A stretch of DNA of 64,000 nt from Prinia subflava (Eukaryota > Chordata > Aves > Passeriformes > Cisticolidae). The position numbers and the translations under genes are program-made. Below the pieces are notes generated by a model. The model made no database searches. It was not told the DNA's origin and saw nothing but the letters and a program-made list of their open reading frames with translations. The DNA lies in the NCBI RefSeq assembly GCF_021018805.1, contig NW_026960607.1, forward strand, positions 3,412,501 to 3,476,500, given 5' to 3'. Of the stretch, positions 38,869-50,989 are shown one piece after another. Within the stretch, counting starts at the first letter, position 1; each line of letters opens with the position of its first letter.

Positions 38869-39240
38869 TCACGTCTCCAAGTACGATGAACCTTGCACGT
38901 AGGCCGTAGTTGGATTGCTCAGGTTCGCATGTTTTTGCTCTTGCAGAAAATTCTCCTCTACAAATCCTGCTTCTTTTCTTTGAGGAAACCAAACTCGCTT
39001 AACAGCATTCTCAGCCATATTAACCACACACTTCAAAATACAAGAAATAATGGTCAACACAACTAAAATTACTACAAGCACTATGATAGTTAATTTCAAC
39101 CATTCAAGAAACCATCTTTGTACTCCTATACTTTCTAGCCATGAGAAAAAAGGTGATTTGTCAACCATCAATTTTTTCATGTTCTCCTTTAACTGACTTA
39201 GGCTTTTGTGAATTGACTCAGAATGATCGGAAAGATTCAT
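38869..39240 (-). pseudogene. env: ERV envelope transmembrane (TM) C-terminal remnant
   Basis: A 123-codon frame on the minus strand. Residues about 10-45 are amphipathic and end in a Trp-rich membrane-proximal part (SWLESIGVQRWFLEW). A strongly hydrophobic span of about 23 residues follows (around LTIIVLVVILVVLTIISCIL, residues 49-68), then cysteine and basic residues, then a polar tail of about 45 residues. This is the layout of a retroviral TM ectodomain stub, membrane anchor and cytoplasmic tail, and it lies directly upstream of a minus-strand LTR as env should. Surface subunit, fusion peptide and immunosuppressive region are absent; sequence beyond 39250 no longer looks retroviral, so the gene is truncated at its 5' side. 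Class (alpha- or gamma-like) not determined. Confidence 0.65.
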
Positions 39241-39249
39241 ACAACAGGC

Positions 39250-41363
39250 TGAAACCTTGATTATTTATGTCATTTAGTTAATTATGGTCATATATGAGAT
39301 GTTCTGTACATCCTTAAATTCCCAACCCTCAGAATAAATCAAACAGCTGACTTCTGTCAGCAGCTGTCTCTTGTTTCACTTCAAAGGAACAAGTAATTCA
39401 GAGGGTGAGAAAAAGGCCAAAAATTATTCTTCTCAATAGAAAACTCCCATTTTAATCAGTATAAAAGAAAAAGTTAATGAAATTCCACCTTGTTACATAT
39501 TCTGTCTGCTACCAATATTTTCATAAAATACCCATAGATCTGTTTATAGTTGTTGGGGGTTAGATTTGGGGTTTTTTTTCTTTCAATAGTGCATTCTGCT
39601 ATCAGCCACAAGTATATGTCCTGTGAGCCATTGAAGTAATTTAGGAAATATTCTGAATCACAAGTATTCAGAGACCACAGAACATAGCTATCAGACTGAA
39701 ATGAAAAAAATTAAAGCTGTTTTGAATCTTTACTTTCAAGAAGTCAGTTGACTTGTTTTACGGGAGGAAATAGGAGCTTTCTCAATATTCTTCTTACTCA
39801 GTCTCACATATCTGTGATACATTGGATGGCATTCCTGTTCTGAAACTCCCTCAGACAAGCTATATTGCAGCAGTAAATTCTAGGTCTAGCCCACAACATT
39901 GGAAAACATTCCTGAACAGATGGTTTTATTCAATAAAACATGAAATTACCACAGTAAATAATGCTGTGGATTTTTTTTTTGCCAGTCATTTTGCAGTGCC
40001 ATATTAAACATTTCCAGAAGCAGCTGAAAGTGAAAGGCGCAGAAACATTTGGCAGTAAACAGAGTGCCATAGGGCTGTTTGACTGGTGATGGTGAGACCA
40101 GAAAAAGAAATCAGTATCTGAGTGGCACTTCTTGGGATGTTTTTTGACTTGTAAAAAGCAGAGAGTGCAGGGCAGTTAGAGGTCATCTGCTCTTTCCCTT
40201 CCTCTTCCCCACTGCAAAGAGTTTTGGTGTCTCATGCTCATTTCCCCTGTTGACTCCTTTCTCTCTGGGTTTGGGGAAGAGAAACTTGACATATTTGCTC
40301 ACCTCACTTGAGTGTCTACTCTTTTTTGAGTCAGCACTTTCTACTGCCTGCAGGCATTAGCAGAACACACGTCTCCTCCAAAATCAGTCAAATTCTTGAA
40401 GATCTGAATCAAATATCACCAATGTGGAGTGTGATTATGGAATTAGCTGGCCTTGCCCATGTGTCTTAGGCTTATAGTAAAAGTAGACTAGCTATCAGTA
40501 CTTTGAGAATAGACTGTGTCTAAAGACAAAAGCAGCAAATGGAAGAGAACTATCTAGCCAGTCGGGCAAGCAATCCACAGGCTTAGTGTCCTGCCAGGTA
40601 AGTCAAAGGGCATGAAGCAATACATGGCAGTAAGCCTCAGAAAAAAAAAAAAAAAAAAATCTGTGCTTGGTTTCTAGTATCCTGCTATTGAAAGAAAGGC
40701 TTTTTTTTTTTTTTTACCTCTGAAGGTGCATTTTAGGAGGGACCACAGTTTTCAGATAATTCTGTGAATTAAAGATTAGGATGTAACTCTACAAGAAAAT
40801 ATCTCTTTCTCTTTATATATTTGCAATGGGCACAATATTGCACAGATTAAACATGCAAGCAATTTAGCAGTTATAGGACGTCAAGCATAAAACTAAAATC
40901 AGCTAATGCAAAACATAGTAGCACTGCCTTGGAATTTTCGGAAGAAGATTTGAAATGTAAAGCTCCTTCCCATTAATATACAAATTGAAGGCAGTTTTCT
41001 TCCCTGTCTTCTTTGTCTCAAGGACCAGAAAAATTTAATTAGTTGCCAACATAAGCTAGCCTTGCTATGGCAGCATTCACAGCTCTATCTTCTGTTGTAT
41101 CTATTAGACCTTTTTTTTTCACTGTCATCTCCAAAAAACATGATTCAGCTGCAGCCAGAGCTACAGCAGTCCTGTCACTGCCTGGTTCCCAGTAGTTCCT
41201 GCACTAGATGTGAATTCTCATTATGTAACACACAAGCAGGGGCCAAACAACTGCTTTTTACAGAACAGTCTGTGTGTGAGTAAACAACAAATGCAAACCC
41301 AGGTCAAATGCAGAGACAGCGTGTGTCACTCTGCTACATGTCCAGATCCCTAAGGATCTGGAC
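39250..41363. other. Unique AT-rich sequence
   Basis: No gene or element terminus recognised; homopolymers at about 40641-40659 (A) and 40703-40717 (T). Confidence 0.5.
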
Positions 41364-41369
41364 ACAGAG

Positions 41370-42101
41370 TGTCAGAGTCTAGAACATCCCTCTGGCCACC
41401 CTGGAGGGTTTGGAGACCGGACAGGGGGGTCTGGGATCTGTACAAGGGGGTCAACCAGCCTCACACAGAGCCCAGGAGGACACTGCCTCTGATCCCTGGC
41501 CATGAGAGTGAATGCCCACATTGTATGAAGAATCACAAGCTGGGAGAATTCAAAATAAGTAGTATTTAGTTTATCATAGAATGTGAATGTAGAATCTAGG
41601 ATTTTTAGTATATGGGGTTGAAGAGACAAGATGGAGGAATTGGAGAGTGGCCCCTGTGCTCCTTGTTCTTGCTCTCGTCCCCCATCTTTTGCTGAGTTGG
41701 ATTTTAGAGATTGGTTTAGAGTAGAAATGACATGTTAGCATAGGTAGTAGGCATTGGTAAAATTTTGTAAATAAAAGGTACATTTTGGACTGTGGTTGGG
41801 TCAGGGGTACCGTACATAAGGTGTGGGGCTCTCTGATCCGCCCAGTCTGCCGCGTGTCCTGCTCTGCTGGGGATGCCTTGCAGAACTGAGAAAGAACTAA
41901 GATAATGTACCCTGCCAGGGAGGCCTGGCAGAGCTGAGAAAGAACTAAGATAATGAAGAATAAACAACCCTTGAAACATGCACTGGCGGGCTCAGCTTGT
42001 CGTCTCTGCCTCCGGTGTGAAACACTTAGGGCAAAGAGAAGACAAAAAACCTCGGGGAACAGCAACCCCGAGGAGAATCTCAGGGAACAGCAACTCTGAG
42101 A
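41370..42101 (+). mobile_element. Solo LTR, class II-like family A (copy 2)
   Basis: Starts TGTCAGAGTC, ends CTCTGAGA. Flanks ACAGAG (41364-41369) and ACCGAG (42102-42107) match at five of six bases. Strong similarity to 7102-7878 along its whole length, with the same tandem GAGCTGAGAAAGAACT block and AATAAAC near 41960. It has two terminal hairpins rather than three. The same non-canonical GA end as copy 1 supports the boundary. Confidence 0.83.
42051..42100 (+). repeat. Two tandem hairpin units at the LTR 3' end
   Basis: Units at 42051-42072 (arms CTCGGGG/CCCCGAG, fully paired) and 42079-42100 (arms CTCAGGG/CTCTGAG, one G-U pair) share the loop AACAGCAA. Confidence 0.75.
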
Positions 42102-42107
42102 ACCGAG

Positions 42108-44789
42108 AGCCCTGGAAGCTGCAGCTCCTCAGCCATGCAGTTTACCTGGTTTCCCTCTCCTCAGAATTCCAGTGGGCTAAAGATACAGAACTGTGATAAG
42201 AAGAGAGCAGGCAAATGAAAGAGAAGCATAAAATGATGCAAACAATTTTTTAAGCATTCTGACTACTTCTCAAGGAAAAAAAAAAAAAAAAGAAGAGAGA
42301 AAATTAGGTATAAACAGGACTTTTTTCTTCTTTATTCATGACACATTTTAATGAGATTTGAAATGAGCACAGGATGACAGAGCAAGATAACAAGGTTATC
42401 TTCAACTCTGAATCTTCACACTATTTATGATGCTAAATTTGCAGGCTGTGCTGCTCACTTAGATTTCCATAAAGTAGCATAATAAAAGAAAAAGAACAAC
42501 TAGATGGTAGCAATTTTTCTTCTGAACTATCCTTTCTGAAAAAATATATACACTCTTCCCGGTTCTGATATTCTTTTTACTTCTGCAGAATAATGTCCCT
42601 TTTGTATTTTATCCCTTCTTTGCGCAAAGATAAAGAGAATGTATGTACATTCAGACTGCTACTCCCCTAAGTGATATGACTCATTCACACAAGCATCTGT
42701 ACCCCTTAAGGGATTGACAGTGCCTTTTCCTCTTAACTCATTAATTTTACTTTTCTGTGTTACTGAAGAACTGCTAATAAAGTAACTTTTCTCAACTGAT
42801 ATTCAATCTCTTCTGTGCCCCTGCAGGTACCTCTTCTTCTTCAGGACTAAAAGCACAATGTGTTGAACTCTCCCCACAGATGCCATGATGCAGGCATGTA
42901 TCTTCTAACATTCACTCCATCTTCTTCAAATATCATCTGTTTTGCAGATTGCAAATTGGGACTAATGACGGGCAGCAGTGTCTGCAACAGTAAGAAGTTT
43001 TAAATGCTTCCTACTACCATCCAACTTACACCTGTGTCTGTTATAGTACAGCTACAAACTGGCTAGCTATTTTCTAAAGCAATTCTTCCTTAAAGCTCTC
43101 AGCTCTAGTTATTACATAAAATCTCATGGCTTCATTTGAATTTAGATACCTTTCCTCTGTGTTCCCAAGTTAATCTTAGGAGCAGACTTTAAGCTATAGC
43201 AAACTAGAAAAATACATTTCACCAGTTCCATGATAGTATTAATATATTAAAAAAAATAAATGAAGGCACACAAAGGAGAGCATGCCCTTTTTAATTACTT
43301 TTTTTTTCTTTGCCACTCTCACTATGTTGCTGACAATTAAGTTTTCTTGGCTTTTAATGTGAGGTTGAAGAAGTTAACAGCAGAAGAGTATGCAGTCCAT
43401 CATGTTAGACCCAGTTTACACTGGTATGAGTGGATATCCCTAAGTCTTTCCCATGTTTATTAAAAATGTCAGCATTTTTACAGGTGAGGAACAAGATAGC
43501 TAACACAAATATTAGTTGATTTAACAGTAAAGGGAGCTTGCAATCAGTAATGGGTGACATATGTATTCCAGAAGCTCCCTTAGCCTTTTCAGAAGAGGTG
43601 TAAAGGTAGATATAATATTATATTACTGAAAAGATGACACAGGTAATTGTAAGATTAATTGGAAACTCGCATTCTCTCATCTCTGCTGAATGGAAAACAT
43701 CTCATTTGCCTCACCAGTCTTTGATCAGGATATCTGTCTTTGCAGAGACTAATAAGACAACATAAAAGCAAGTAAAAGTTCCTATTTTAAGTAGTTTCTC
43801 TAGGGTTTCTGACACTTATGAAACAAAGGGAGTACTAAATATTGATAATCATGTCATTTCAAAGAGAAATAGCCATTTTTTTCTCATGTATTACTCACCT
43901 CAATTAATCCCGAGAGTAGTGCAGTGTGCTTTGATTTTTTTCTGTGGAAAATCATTGAAAAGTTTAAATAACTGAAGGTTCAGAAACTACACATATAGTA
44001 GCATGAATCATCATAGCACCACTTTAAAATATCACTTCCTTTGAAACCACTGCTTGTATTAAAAATAAGGTGATAAGCTACTTAGTGAATATAATGGTTT
44101 TTAAAAATATGTAAACTGTCCTGATGGATTGTATCTGATTAATGAAAACTAGGTGAATGTAAAGTTCTGAGACTGTAAATTGGCTGTACATGTCAGTGCA
44201 ATGTAAGGTCTGACAGCCTTTTAAATCTCAAGAGGTAAAAACCAGCAAGAATTAGGAAGATTTGTTCAACACAGTAGGAGTGAATTCTGGTGAACTCATA
44301 CTGAATCATTTTTCTTCATCACATGTAGAAAATGTGCAAAGAAATATTTTAAGAATCCTACATGTCTGCTCAAAATGGACCAAGAAAAAGACCCAATACA
44401 TTCTGAATGTTGGTAGCAGTGTAGCAGTGTTCATCTAGGCCTCTGCATGTAATACTGCCCCCAAAGGACATCCCAGATGGAGTCTCTAAGACTGAAGGGA
44501 AATGCCAATTCTGTTAGCAGTGTACCAGGCTAGTCCACATTTTGAGGTCTATGCTTCTCTCAAGTGGCCTTACCAAGAAAATATTTGGTAGGTAATCATA
44601 TGGTCAGACTGAGGGTCTGCAGATGAATTGTGAAGAGTGAATGCTTTGATCCAGCTATTTGCATACTCTTTCAAGAAAAAGATACTATTCCCACTTTCTT
44701 AGCATCAGAAATAAAATTATTGTGTCCACATGGTATGAACCAGGGTCTCTATTAACTATATGGAAGCTGGAACAGAGCAACACACGGTA
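42108..44789. other. Unique AT-rich sequence
   Basis: No gene, LTR end or long repeat recognised; poly-A at about 42279-42295. Confidence 0.5.
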
Positions 44790-45101
44790 CAACTAATATG
44801 GTCAGATCATACGTTCTCCTCTTTATTCTCGAAATGTCTGGTTTTATACAGTGTGAAATAATTTAGAATTGCAGGTGCATTTTAATTGGCATTCAGCGTG
44901 AACAAAAATGTTAACAATCTCAGTTTAAGGCAGCTACTGTGATTCTACTCTAACTGTCCCATCTAGTCCCTACACACACCTTAACCTAATTTCTAACTGC
45001 ACCACAAGCTTATCTACTTCTACACGGGCCCAAATCTGAGGCCTAGCAGGCCCAAATCTGAGGCCCAGTTTGGGATAGCTCAAATCTCATTCCACAGCAC
45101 A
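44790..45101 (-). mobile_element. Probable old LTR, minus strand
   Basis: On the minus strand a TATA-like GTATAAAACC (near 44850) is followed by AATAAAGAGG (near 44822), the usual LTR promoter and polyadenylation order. The putative 5' end reads TGTGCTGTGGAATG (from 45101). A 20-bp direct repeat (around GCCCAAATCTGAGGCC) lies at 45028-45068. The other end is uncertain. Confidence 0.45.
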
Positions 45102-46327
45102 TCATGCCCACGATCTCTAAGAAATCCAGTTACAATGGTATGACAAAATGAAGCCCTCTAACATGCGATGTCCATGTCCATCCAAGAAATATTTGATATG
45201 TTTTTCTCAGCTTAAGCAGTAAGGCCAGCCAGGGCTGCATCACTGAACAGATAACTCAGTGGCCAGTGTTTATTGTTTGTGGTCAATTCAGAGGAGAAAA
45301 AGAGCTTCTCCAACATCAGATACACTTTGTAATTTTTCTAAGATATATATAAAGAAGGGCACATACACAGAATATCTAGTTAATGATAGTCTTTCAAGGT
45401 AAGAAGTATCGTTACCTTCTGGAGGCTGTCTCTTATTACTCAATGACCTTATCAACAAGCACTTGGATATCATCTAATAGGTAGTTCAGATGGTGAACGA
45501 GGTATATTTGCGTGGATATTGCAATGATTGGCATTTTTTTATTAGTACCCAGAGGAAACAGACATGGTGAAGAGAGTATCATTATCCCTAGAAGGAAACA
45601 CAAATGGTATTTCTCAAGTGAAGCTATATTAAAGCAGGGTAGCTTGTAACAACAAAACAATAATGAAATATAAATTTTTAAAAAATCACAAAATCTGGCA
45701 CAAAGTAATTTGGTCCCAGATTTATTTTGCTTTGGAACCCAGTATAGAAAACATCACTTAATTAATGATTATTAATCATCAGCTATCACACACTGAAACT
45801 CATGCTAAGAAACTAGACAAGGGGCTAAAATCCATTGTTTAGGTTTTTATTTTGCTATCCAGGCTCAAATGATCAACAATTACTGCACATTAATAGGCGA
45901 AGAGCTATTAGAAGGCCAGCACAAATTATCTGACAGAGTTTGTTGCCTCGTTCCCTCTCACATATTTTTAATCATCTCTACAAAGAGTGCTGGAAAACAC
46001 TGTTCATTAGCTTGTATTGTCTCATGTGTCAAACAGATTATTTTATTCTGCTTATAATCATTTGGCTTCCCCCAAATTTCTTTAACAATATTACTTTAGG
46101 AATTCATTTACATTAGTGTTTTTTTCTAACTATGACCAATCAATAACACTTCACTTAACACATTATGTGAGCACTGCATTTTGGTACCCCTCTGTTTATA
46201 ATACAGCTTCAACTATTTGCCTTTCATTATTAATACATCAAAGTCTAGTAGCTTATATGCCTCTGTCCTTGGGTGACTTTATGATGCTTGTATCCCCAAT
46301 TGTCTGCTCTGTTTATGTTTGCTATTA
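45102..46327. other. Unique AT-rich sequence
   Basis: Nothing recognised. Confidence 0.45.
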
Positions 46328-46906
46328 TGTCCTGTACCTTTAAGATTGGTTCTGATACCAAAGAGGGGGAAGAAGAAGGGCACAGTTTGTTTTGAGAAAC
46401 AGCACTCCCTCCTACACATTGTTCTACTGGACTGTGTTGTCTTCCACACAGGCAAACAGTGGGACAGCGATATTTTTTTGCTTTTAGTTGCTTTTAGCTA
46501 GCTGAGGCAGAGAAGCTCCCTGGACTATTTTTTTTTTTTCCTTTTTCTTGAGACTGTTTAAACCTGTCCTGGACTGAAAAACCCAGAAGAGCACCAGTAT
46601 CTCACACCTGGACCTCGGCATTTTCCAGCGCCGGAGGAACTGATAAGAGACTGAGCAAGCCGAGCTACACCCACAGCAAGGACTTTCTCAATTTCTCTCT
46701 CTTCAGAGCAGGGAGAAATTTTGTTGTTTCATGGTATTCATTTTTTTTATGCTTGCGAGCACTTTGTTTGTTAAAAAAATAACTTTTTCCACTTTCCTCT
46801 AAGGAGATTTTTTCCCGGAGCAGTTGCAGGAGGGGCTGTTTGGGTTTGCTTTTCCAGAGGGACCCCATTTGGAGGTTTCCTCCAAAATTTGCTCTAAACC
46901 AGCACA
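46328..46906. mobile_element. LTR related to the 8580 element
   Basis: Plus-strand ends TGTCCTGTAC and CCAGCACA. The right 120 bases, reverse-complemented, resemble the start of the 8580-9156 LTR (shared TGGTTTAG, CAAATT, CCTCCAAA and GTGGAAAAA blocks). The 579-bp length nearly equals that element's 577 bp. No flanking duplication found, so the boundaries are inferred from the ends alone. Confidence 0.6.
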
Positions 46907-48044
46907 GCTGCTTACTTATAAACTGTGTTTGGAAAGAAGACATTGGTTAAGAGGATACTTCCATCCTTATAGAAGTAAATATCCTTTGGTGTTTTGAGCC
47001 TTAATCAGTTATGTCAGATATTTGTTGCCTCTGTTGTTGTGGCACAACCCCGGTGAAGAATGAGCAAGGTAGGTGTCAGTAGCATTTGAGGCATGGTAGT
47101 GCATACATGCTCCATCCCATATTAGAGCTCCATTCTCTTAGGGGCGGTAAGAAAGCACCTGTGGCAGTCCCTCTCATGAAGGGTTTTCAGACCACCAGGT
47201 GAGAAAAGAGGGAAGTATTACTACACTTTTGGGAAAAGAAGCATTGGAAGATGAAGGTTAAAATTCATAATTGGCCTCAAATCATATTTACCCTGAGGAA
47301 AGAATCAGGCAGAGATTCTTCCCTTGTCACTAGCTGAGGTGGCTCCCTACTGTAAGTCTTAGGGTCAGGTCAGGTGAACTTCATCACCATTCATTGATGT
47401 GGCTTTTTTGCTTTTGGGATCTCAGTAGGGGACACTCATCCCACTCATCCCTCTCTTGCTGAGCCTAGAGCTGGGTGATTTGGGCTGCCAAGGTTTCAGG
47501 CCCTCAGGTATTTGCGGAGGCTGAGAAGCAAGAGTGGGTTCAAGACACAGAAAAGTCAGCCACATACCGGCTTACACAGATTACTGTCTGATGTAAAGAT
47601 ATTTTAGTGGGCTCTTCACTGAGGTAAAACATAACAATTCCCAATAAGATATCAACTGGTAAATTTTATTTCCACTTCTAGCCTTCACAAAGATATGCAT
47701 CTTTTCCAAATGTAGTGCTTATGCTCTATACCTCAGACCCAGAAGTCTTAACAAAAACCACCATCACATAGCTCACAACAAAGAGAAGGTAAGCTGACTT
47801 GACAGACACAAACTATTGAACCCTCAATTTTGTAATTGTAGACCAGAAATTATATCAGCCCAAATATGCTGGAGCCAGTGATGCAAACTAAAGTTATGGC
47901 CACTTTTTCCTTTCTTCTATCAGGAAGAATGTATTTTTTGAACAAAAGTACAGGAGGAAAGGAAAAGGAAGAGTGTGTGTGTGCATGTGTGTTGGAGAAA
48001 CAGACTTCCAAACTCTCAAGCTCTCTAGTACCTTTATAGAGCAC
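46907..48044. other. Unique sequence
   Basis: No gene or element recognised up to the LTR at 48045. Confidence 0.45.
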
Positions 48045-48574
48045 TGTTGCAGCCGGGAGGCCTGGTAGGCTTCCGTGGCGGTCAGTTGCTTAAGGGCAGA
48101 AATGCCTAGTCATGGTGACTAGGCCAAAATAACCCTTCTCCCGCGCTTGGACCCTCGCTTATCTCCCTGTAAGACAATAGGTCACTTTCTACCCCGAACC
48201 ATACCATTGGACACCTTTTCAAAACCTCGGTACCCTATAAAAACCCCACTTTCCCCCAGCTCAGTAGAACTGCTGTCCCTGGAACCCTTCACGGAAGAAG
48301 CTAATAAAGATTCATCTGTGGAACTCCATACGGCGCTTCTCCTCTCTCTCCCTGCGTCTGCCAAGGCACCTTAGCAAGCTTATGAGCTGAGAATCACTGC
48401 AAAAGAGCTGATCACTGCTAAGAGCTGAATATCACTATAACTAAGCTTGCTAAGTGTTGCCTGTGCCCGGGAGCTTTGCCGGAGTTGCTTGGACAGGGGG
48501 GTACGTAAGTGCACCCCTAACCAGGACCAACAAAGGCAGCCGAGACACCGACTGAAGCTACCGGGGAAAAAACA
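48045..48574 (+). repeat. 5' LTR of the class II provirus
   Basis: Starts TGTTGCAGCCGG and ends GGGAAAAAACA. TATA box TATAAAA at 48236-48242 and polyadenylation signal AATAAA at 48303-48308. The right end is set by the primer site five bases later; the R/U5 part is long (about 250 bases after AATAAA). Confidence 0.75.
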
Positions 48575-48579
48575 AAACC

Positions 48580-48597
48580 TGGCGAACCAACGTGGGT
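48580..48597 (+). other. Primer binding site, Lys-like
   Basis: TGGCGAACCAACGTGGGT resembles the lysine primer site TGGCGCCCAACGTGGG with a small insertion and substitutions. Confidence 0.65.
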
Positions 48598-48793
48598 GAA
48601 AAACCCCTGGTGAGCAGCCTTCACCGCGAAGAGTTACTGCCTTGGTTCGCTCAGAGTCCTTCTGAAGGCAACTTCTCCGCTATAGAAGAATGTCTCTGCA
48701 GAAGGTGTCTGACGACCCTCCCAGTCCAGCTCTGAGGAGTCAGACGTTGGCAGACCACCCTACCAGCAGCTTTTTGACCCACATTCGGCTGAG

Positions 48794-48800
48794 GAGTAAG
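48794..48800 (+). promoter_or_regulatory. Possible splice donor in the leader
   Basis: GAGTAAG has GT at 48796-48797 followed by AAGT, a fair donor match in the untranslated leader upstream of gag, where retroviruses place the major donor. No acceptor is visible in the window. Confidence 0.35.
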
Positions 48801-48911
48801 TTGATTACAGCCTTTTTTGCGCGCAAAAATTTCTTTACTCGGGTCTTTTTCTTTTTCTTTTTATTTTTTTTTCTCTTTTTTCTGCTGGGAGGGGAACGGG
48901 ACCACATTACT

Positions 48912-49683
48912 ATGGGATCAAAAAATAGTAAATTTAAACGATCCCAGAACGAGAGAGACTTATATTTAGAAATCTTAGAAATTCTATCTCTTAACAACCC
49001 TTCTTTCTCTAAAAGTAAAATCTTAAAAACTAACTTGAAAAAGTTTATCAAATGGATCATTTCCCAGTTTCCTGATACTAATACACAATCTATCACTTTA
49101 GATTCTTTTTGGGACTCGGTGGGGATAAAGATATACACTTCCCAACTTAATGGAGATTTCTCTGTTACACGATTTCTGCCCATTTTTCATAATATTACCA
49201 AAGTAGTAGAACAAGGAAATGTTAAGAAGTCTCCCAGTCCCCCCGGAGAGAGCAGTCCATCCTTATCTCTCCCGCCAGACTGTGTCCTTTCAGATGCTAA
49301 TCTCCACCCCCTCTCTCCAGATGCCGGCCACAGGGGGGTAGGGCGCGGATGCGCCGCTCCTGCCCTGCTCCCGCCCTGCGCCCCCGGGACCACCGCGGCC
49401 CCCGGCACCCCCACGCCCTCTCCCCAAGGCCCCCGCCCCCACCCCTCGGCCCCCCCTCCTCCACCTTCAGCTGCCCCCCCGGGGACAGAGAACACGGACT
49501 CCGTGCTGTCCCCACCCCCCCTCTCCGCGCCGCCCCCACCTTCCCCCTCCCTCGCGCTGATCCCAAACCCTTCCTGTGTGCCTGCAAAGCCTGCAGGACC
49601 TGCTTATCTCATGTGTGGCCATCACCCTTTCCCCGCAGTATCTTCGAATGCAACTGTGCCTGCTCCTATAGACTCTGCACCCC
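48912..49683 (+). pseudogene. gag: gag 5' part: matrix and proline-rich region (interrupted)
   Basis: Starts at the ATG of MGSKNSKF, which has the N-terminal glycine and Ser at position 6 expected for myristoylation and membrane targeting of matrix. Residues 1 to about 105 are helical and Lys-rich, like a betaretroviral matrix domain. From about 110 on it is rich in Pro and Ser, the usual linker before capsid. The same frame stays open upstream to an ATG at 48690, but MGSK is the better start because of the myristoylation signal. At 49683 the gene is cut by the minus-strand ERV; gag resumes at 58900 in the same phase. The GC content jumps sharply at about 49250 in the Pro-rich part. Confidence 0.8.
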
Positions 49684-50465
49684 TGAAAAGAACAGGGCAT
49701 ATGCCTTTATTAATATTCAGCTCTTTATTAAAGTGATTAGCTCATTATTAAAATCATCAGCAGGATTGCAAAGCCCGATCGGAGTTTTCCACACTACTGC
49801 AGCCATCTGAAGGAGCAGGTGCTGTCCCAGTGGATGCTGAGTCCTTGTTCCCATAGAAACAGCTGGCAGTTCTCTCTGGTCAACCATCAGAAGGCAGAGC
49901 ACTGGCAGTCAGCTCTTTGCCCTCAGGGAAAAGTTTCAAGAGTTTCCCATTCTCTGCATCAGTCAGCTCAGCTGGCCGGTTCCCATTCCATTCAGGCTCC
50001 TCACAGGTCATGGCCAATCTTCAAACCAGGCCAGGAGGTGCATCCACTCCCCGCTCAGCCAGGGCACTATCCAATTCTCTTCTGACGAATCCAGCTTCCT
50101 GTCCTGGGGTGCAGTTTCCCCAAAAAAACCTCCCAGGATCCACGGGGGCGGCCCTGCCCTATCTGCATATCCAAATGCATATGCATTTGTCCTGGTCATA
50201 GCCGAAGTTACTCTTGCTAAATGAGGTAGTTACAAAGGACAATAGGGCTATCTAGGTGTGGGCAGCTTCTTTTCACATTTCAATTAGGTAGGGAAAAGTT
50301 GCCAGGCAACTTTCCTTCAGGGCAGCTCTCCCTGCTCAGATTGTCTGGGGTGTGGGGGGGGGTGTTACTCTAGCCAGGAGAGGGTCAGTTGTGGGGTGGT
50401 TGTTTTGTTGTTTTTTTCTATTTCTTTGATCGGGCTGTAGCCCGCATCAACTTGCAGCTTCCTAC
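49684..50465 (-). repeat. 3' LTR of the nested ERV
   Basis: The left (outer) edge TGAAAAGAAC is certain. The inner edge is placed where similarity to the other two copies fades (after the T-rich tract, GATCGGG and TTCCTAC); it could be about 60 bases shorter. Confidence 0.75.
50172..50189. promoter_or_regulatory. Palindrome with POU-dimer (MORE) motif
   Basis: Same 18-bp palindrome CAAATGCATATGCATTTG as in the LTR at 14002. Confidence 0.7.
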
Positions 50466-50814
50466 TGTGTATCCTCTCAGTAGACACTGCTCAAAGAAAT
50501 TTAGGAGTTCTCTAGGGGAATTGCCCAGCGGGAGACTGAGCAGATGTGGGAGGGGTGCCTTTAAACTTGGTTCTTTTATCAGGAGTTAAGACACACTTGA
50601 TAACAATTTAACTAGGGATAGGTCTCTTGGTCCCTCAATTGCTGTCTACGTAGAAGAGGTGGCAGGTGGTCCTGTTGGGTCTGGTTTGGCATCAGGGGCA
50701 GTACTGGTCCTGTGACTCCGGTAACGTGGGTCTGACTTCTCTCTGGAGTTCGCACTGCGGTATGTGTGGTAAGCAGCACCTGGAAGAGACTTTCATAATT
50801 TTCCTCTTCTTAGT

Positions 50815-50950
50815 TACAGAATTACAGAATCACTAGGCTGGAAGAGACTTCTAGGATTAAGTCTAACTCTAATTACATGATGTCACTAAGTGCTACATCT
50901 ACTCTCTTCTTACACACATCTAGGAATGGTGACTTTACTACTTCTCAAGG

Positions 50951-50989
<39 letters not shown>

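Noticed and set aside
7102..42101. One 35-kb provirus bounded by the family A LTRs
   Set aside because: Each LTR has its own flanking duplication (AAAAAT; ACAGAG/ACCGAG), so they are separate insertions.
14002..50465. Recombination product linking the 14-kb and 49-kb class I LTRs
   Set aside because: The 14-kb copy has its own exact ATGG duplication and is clearly more diverged.
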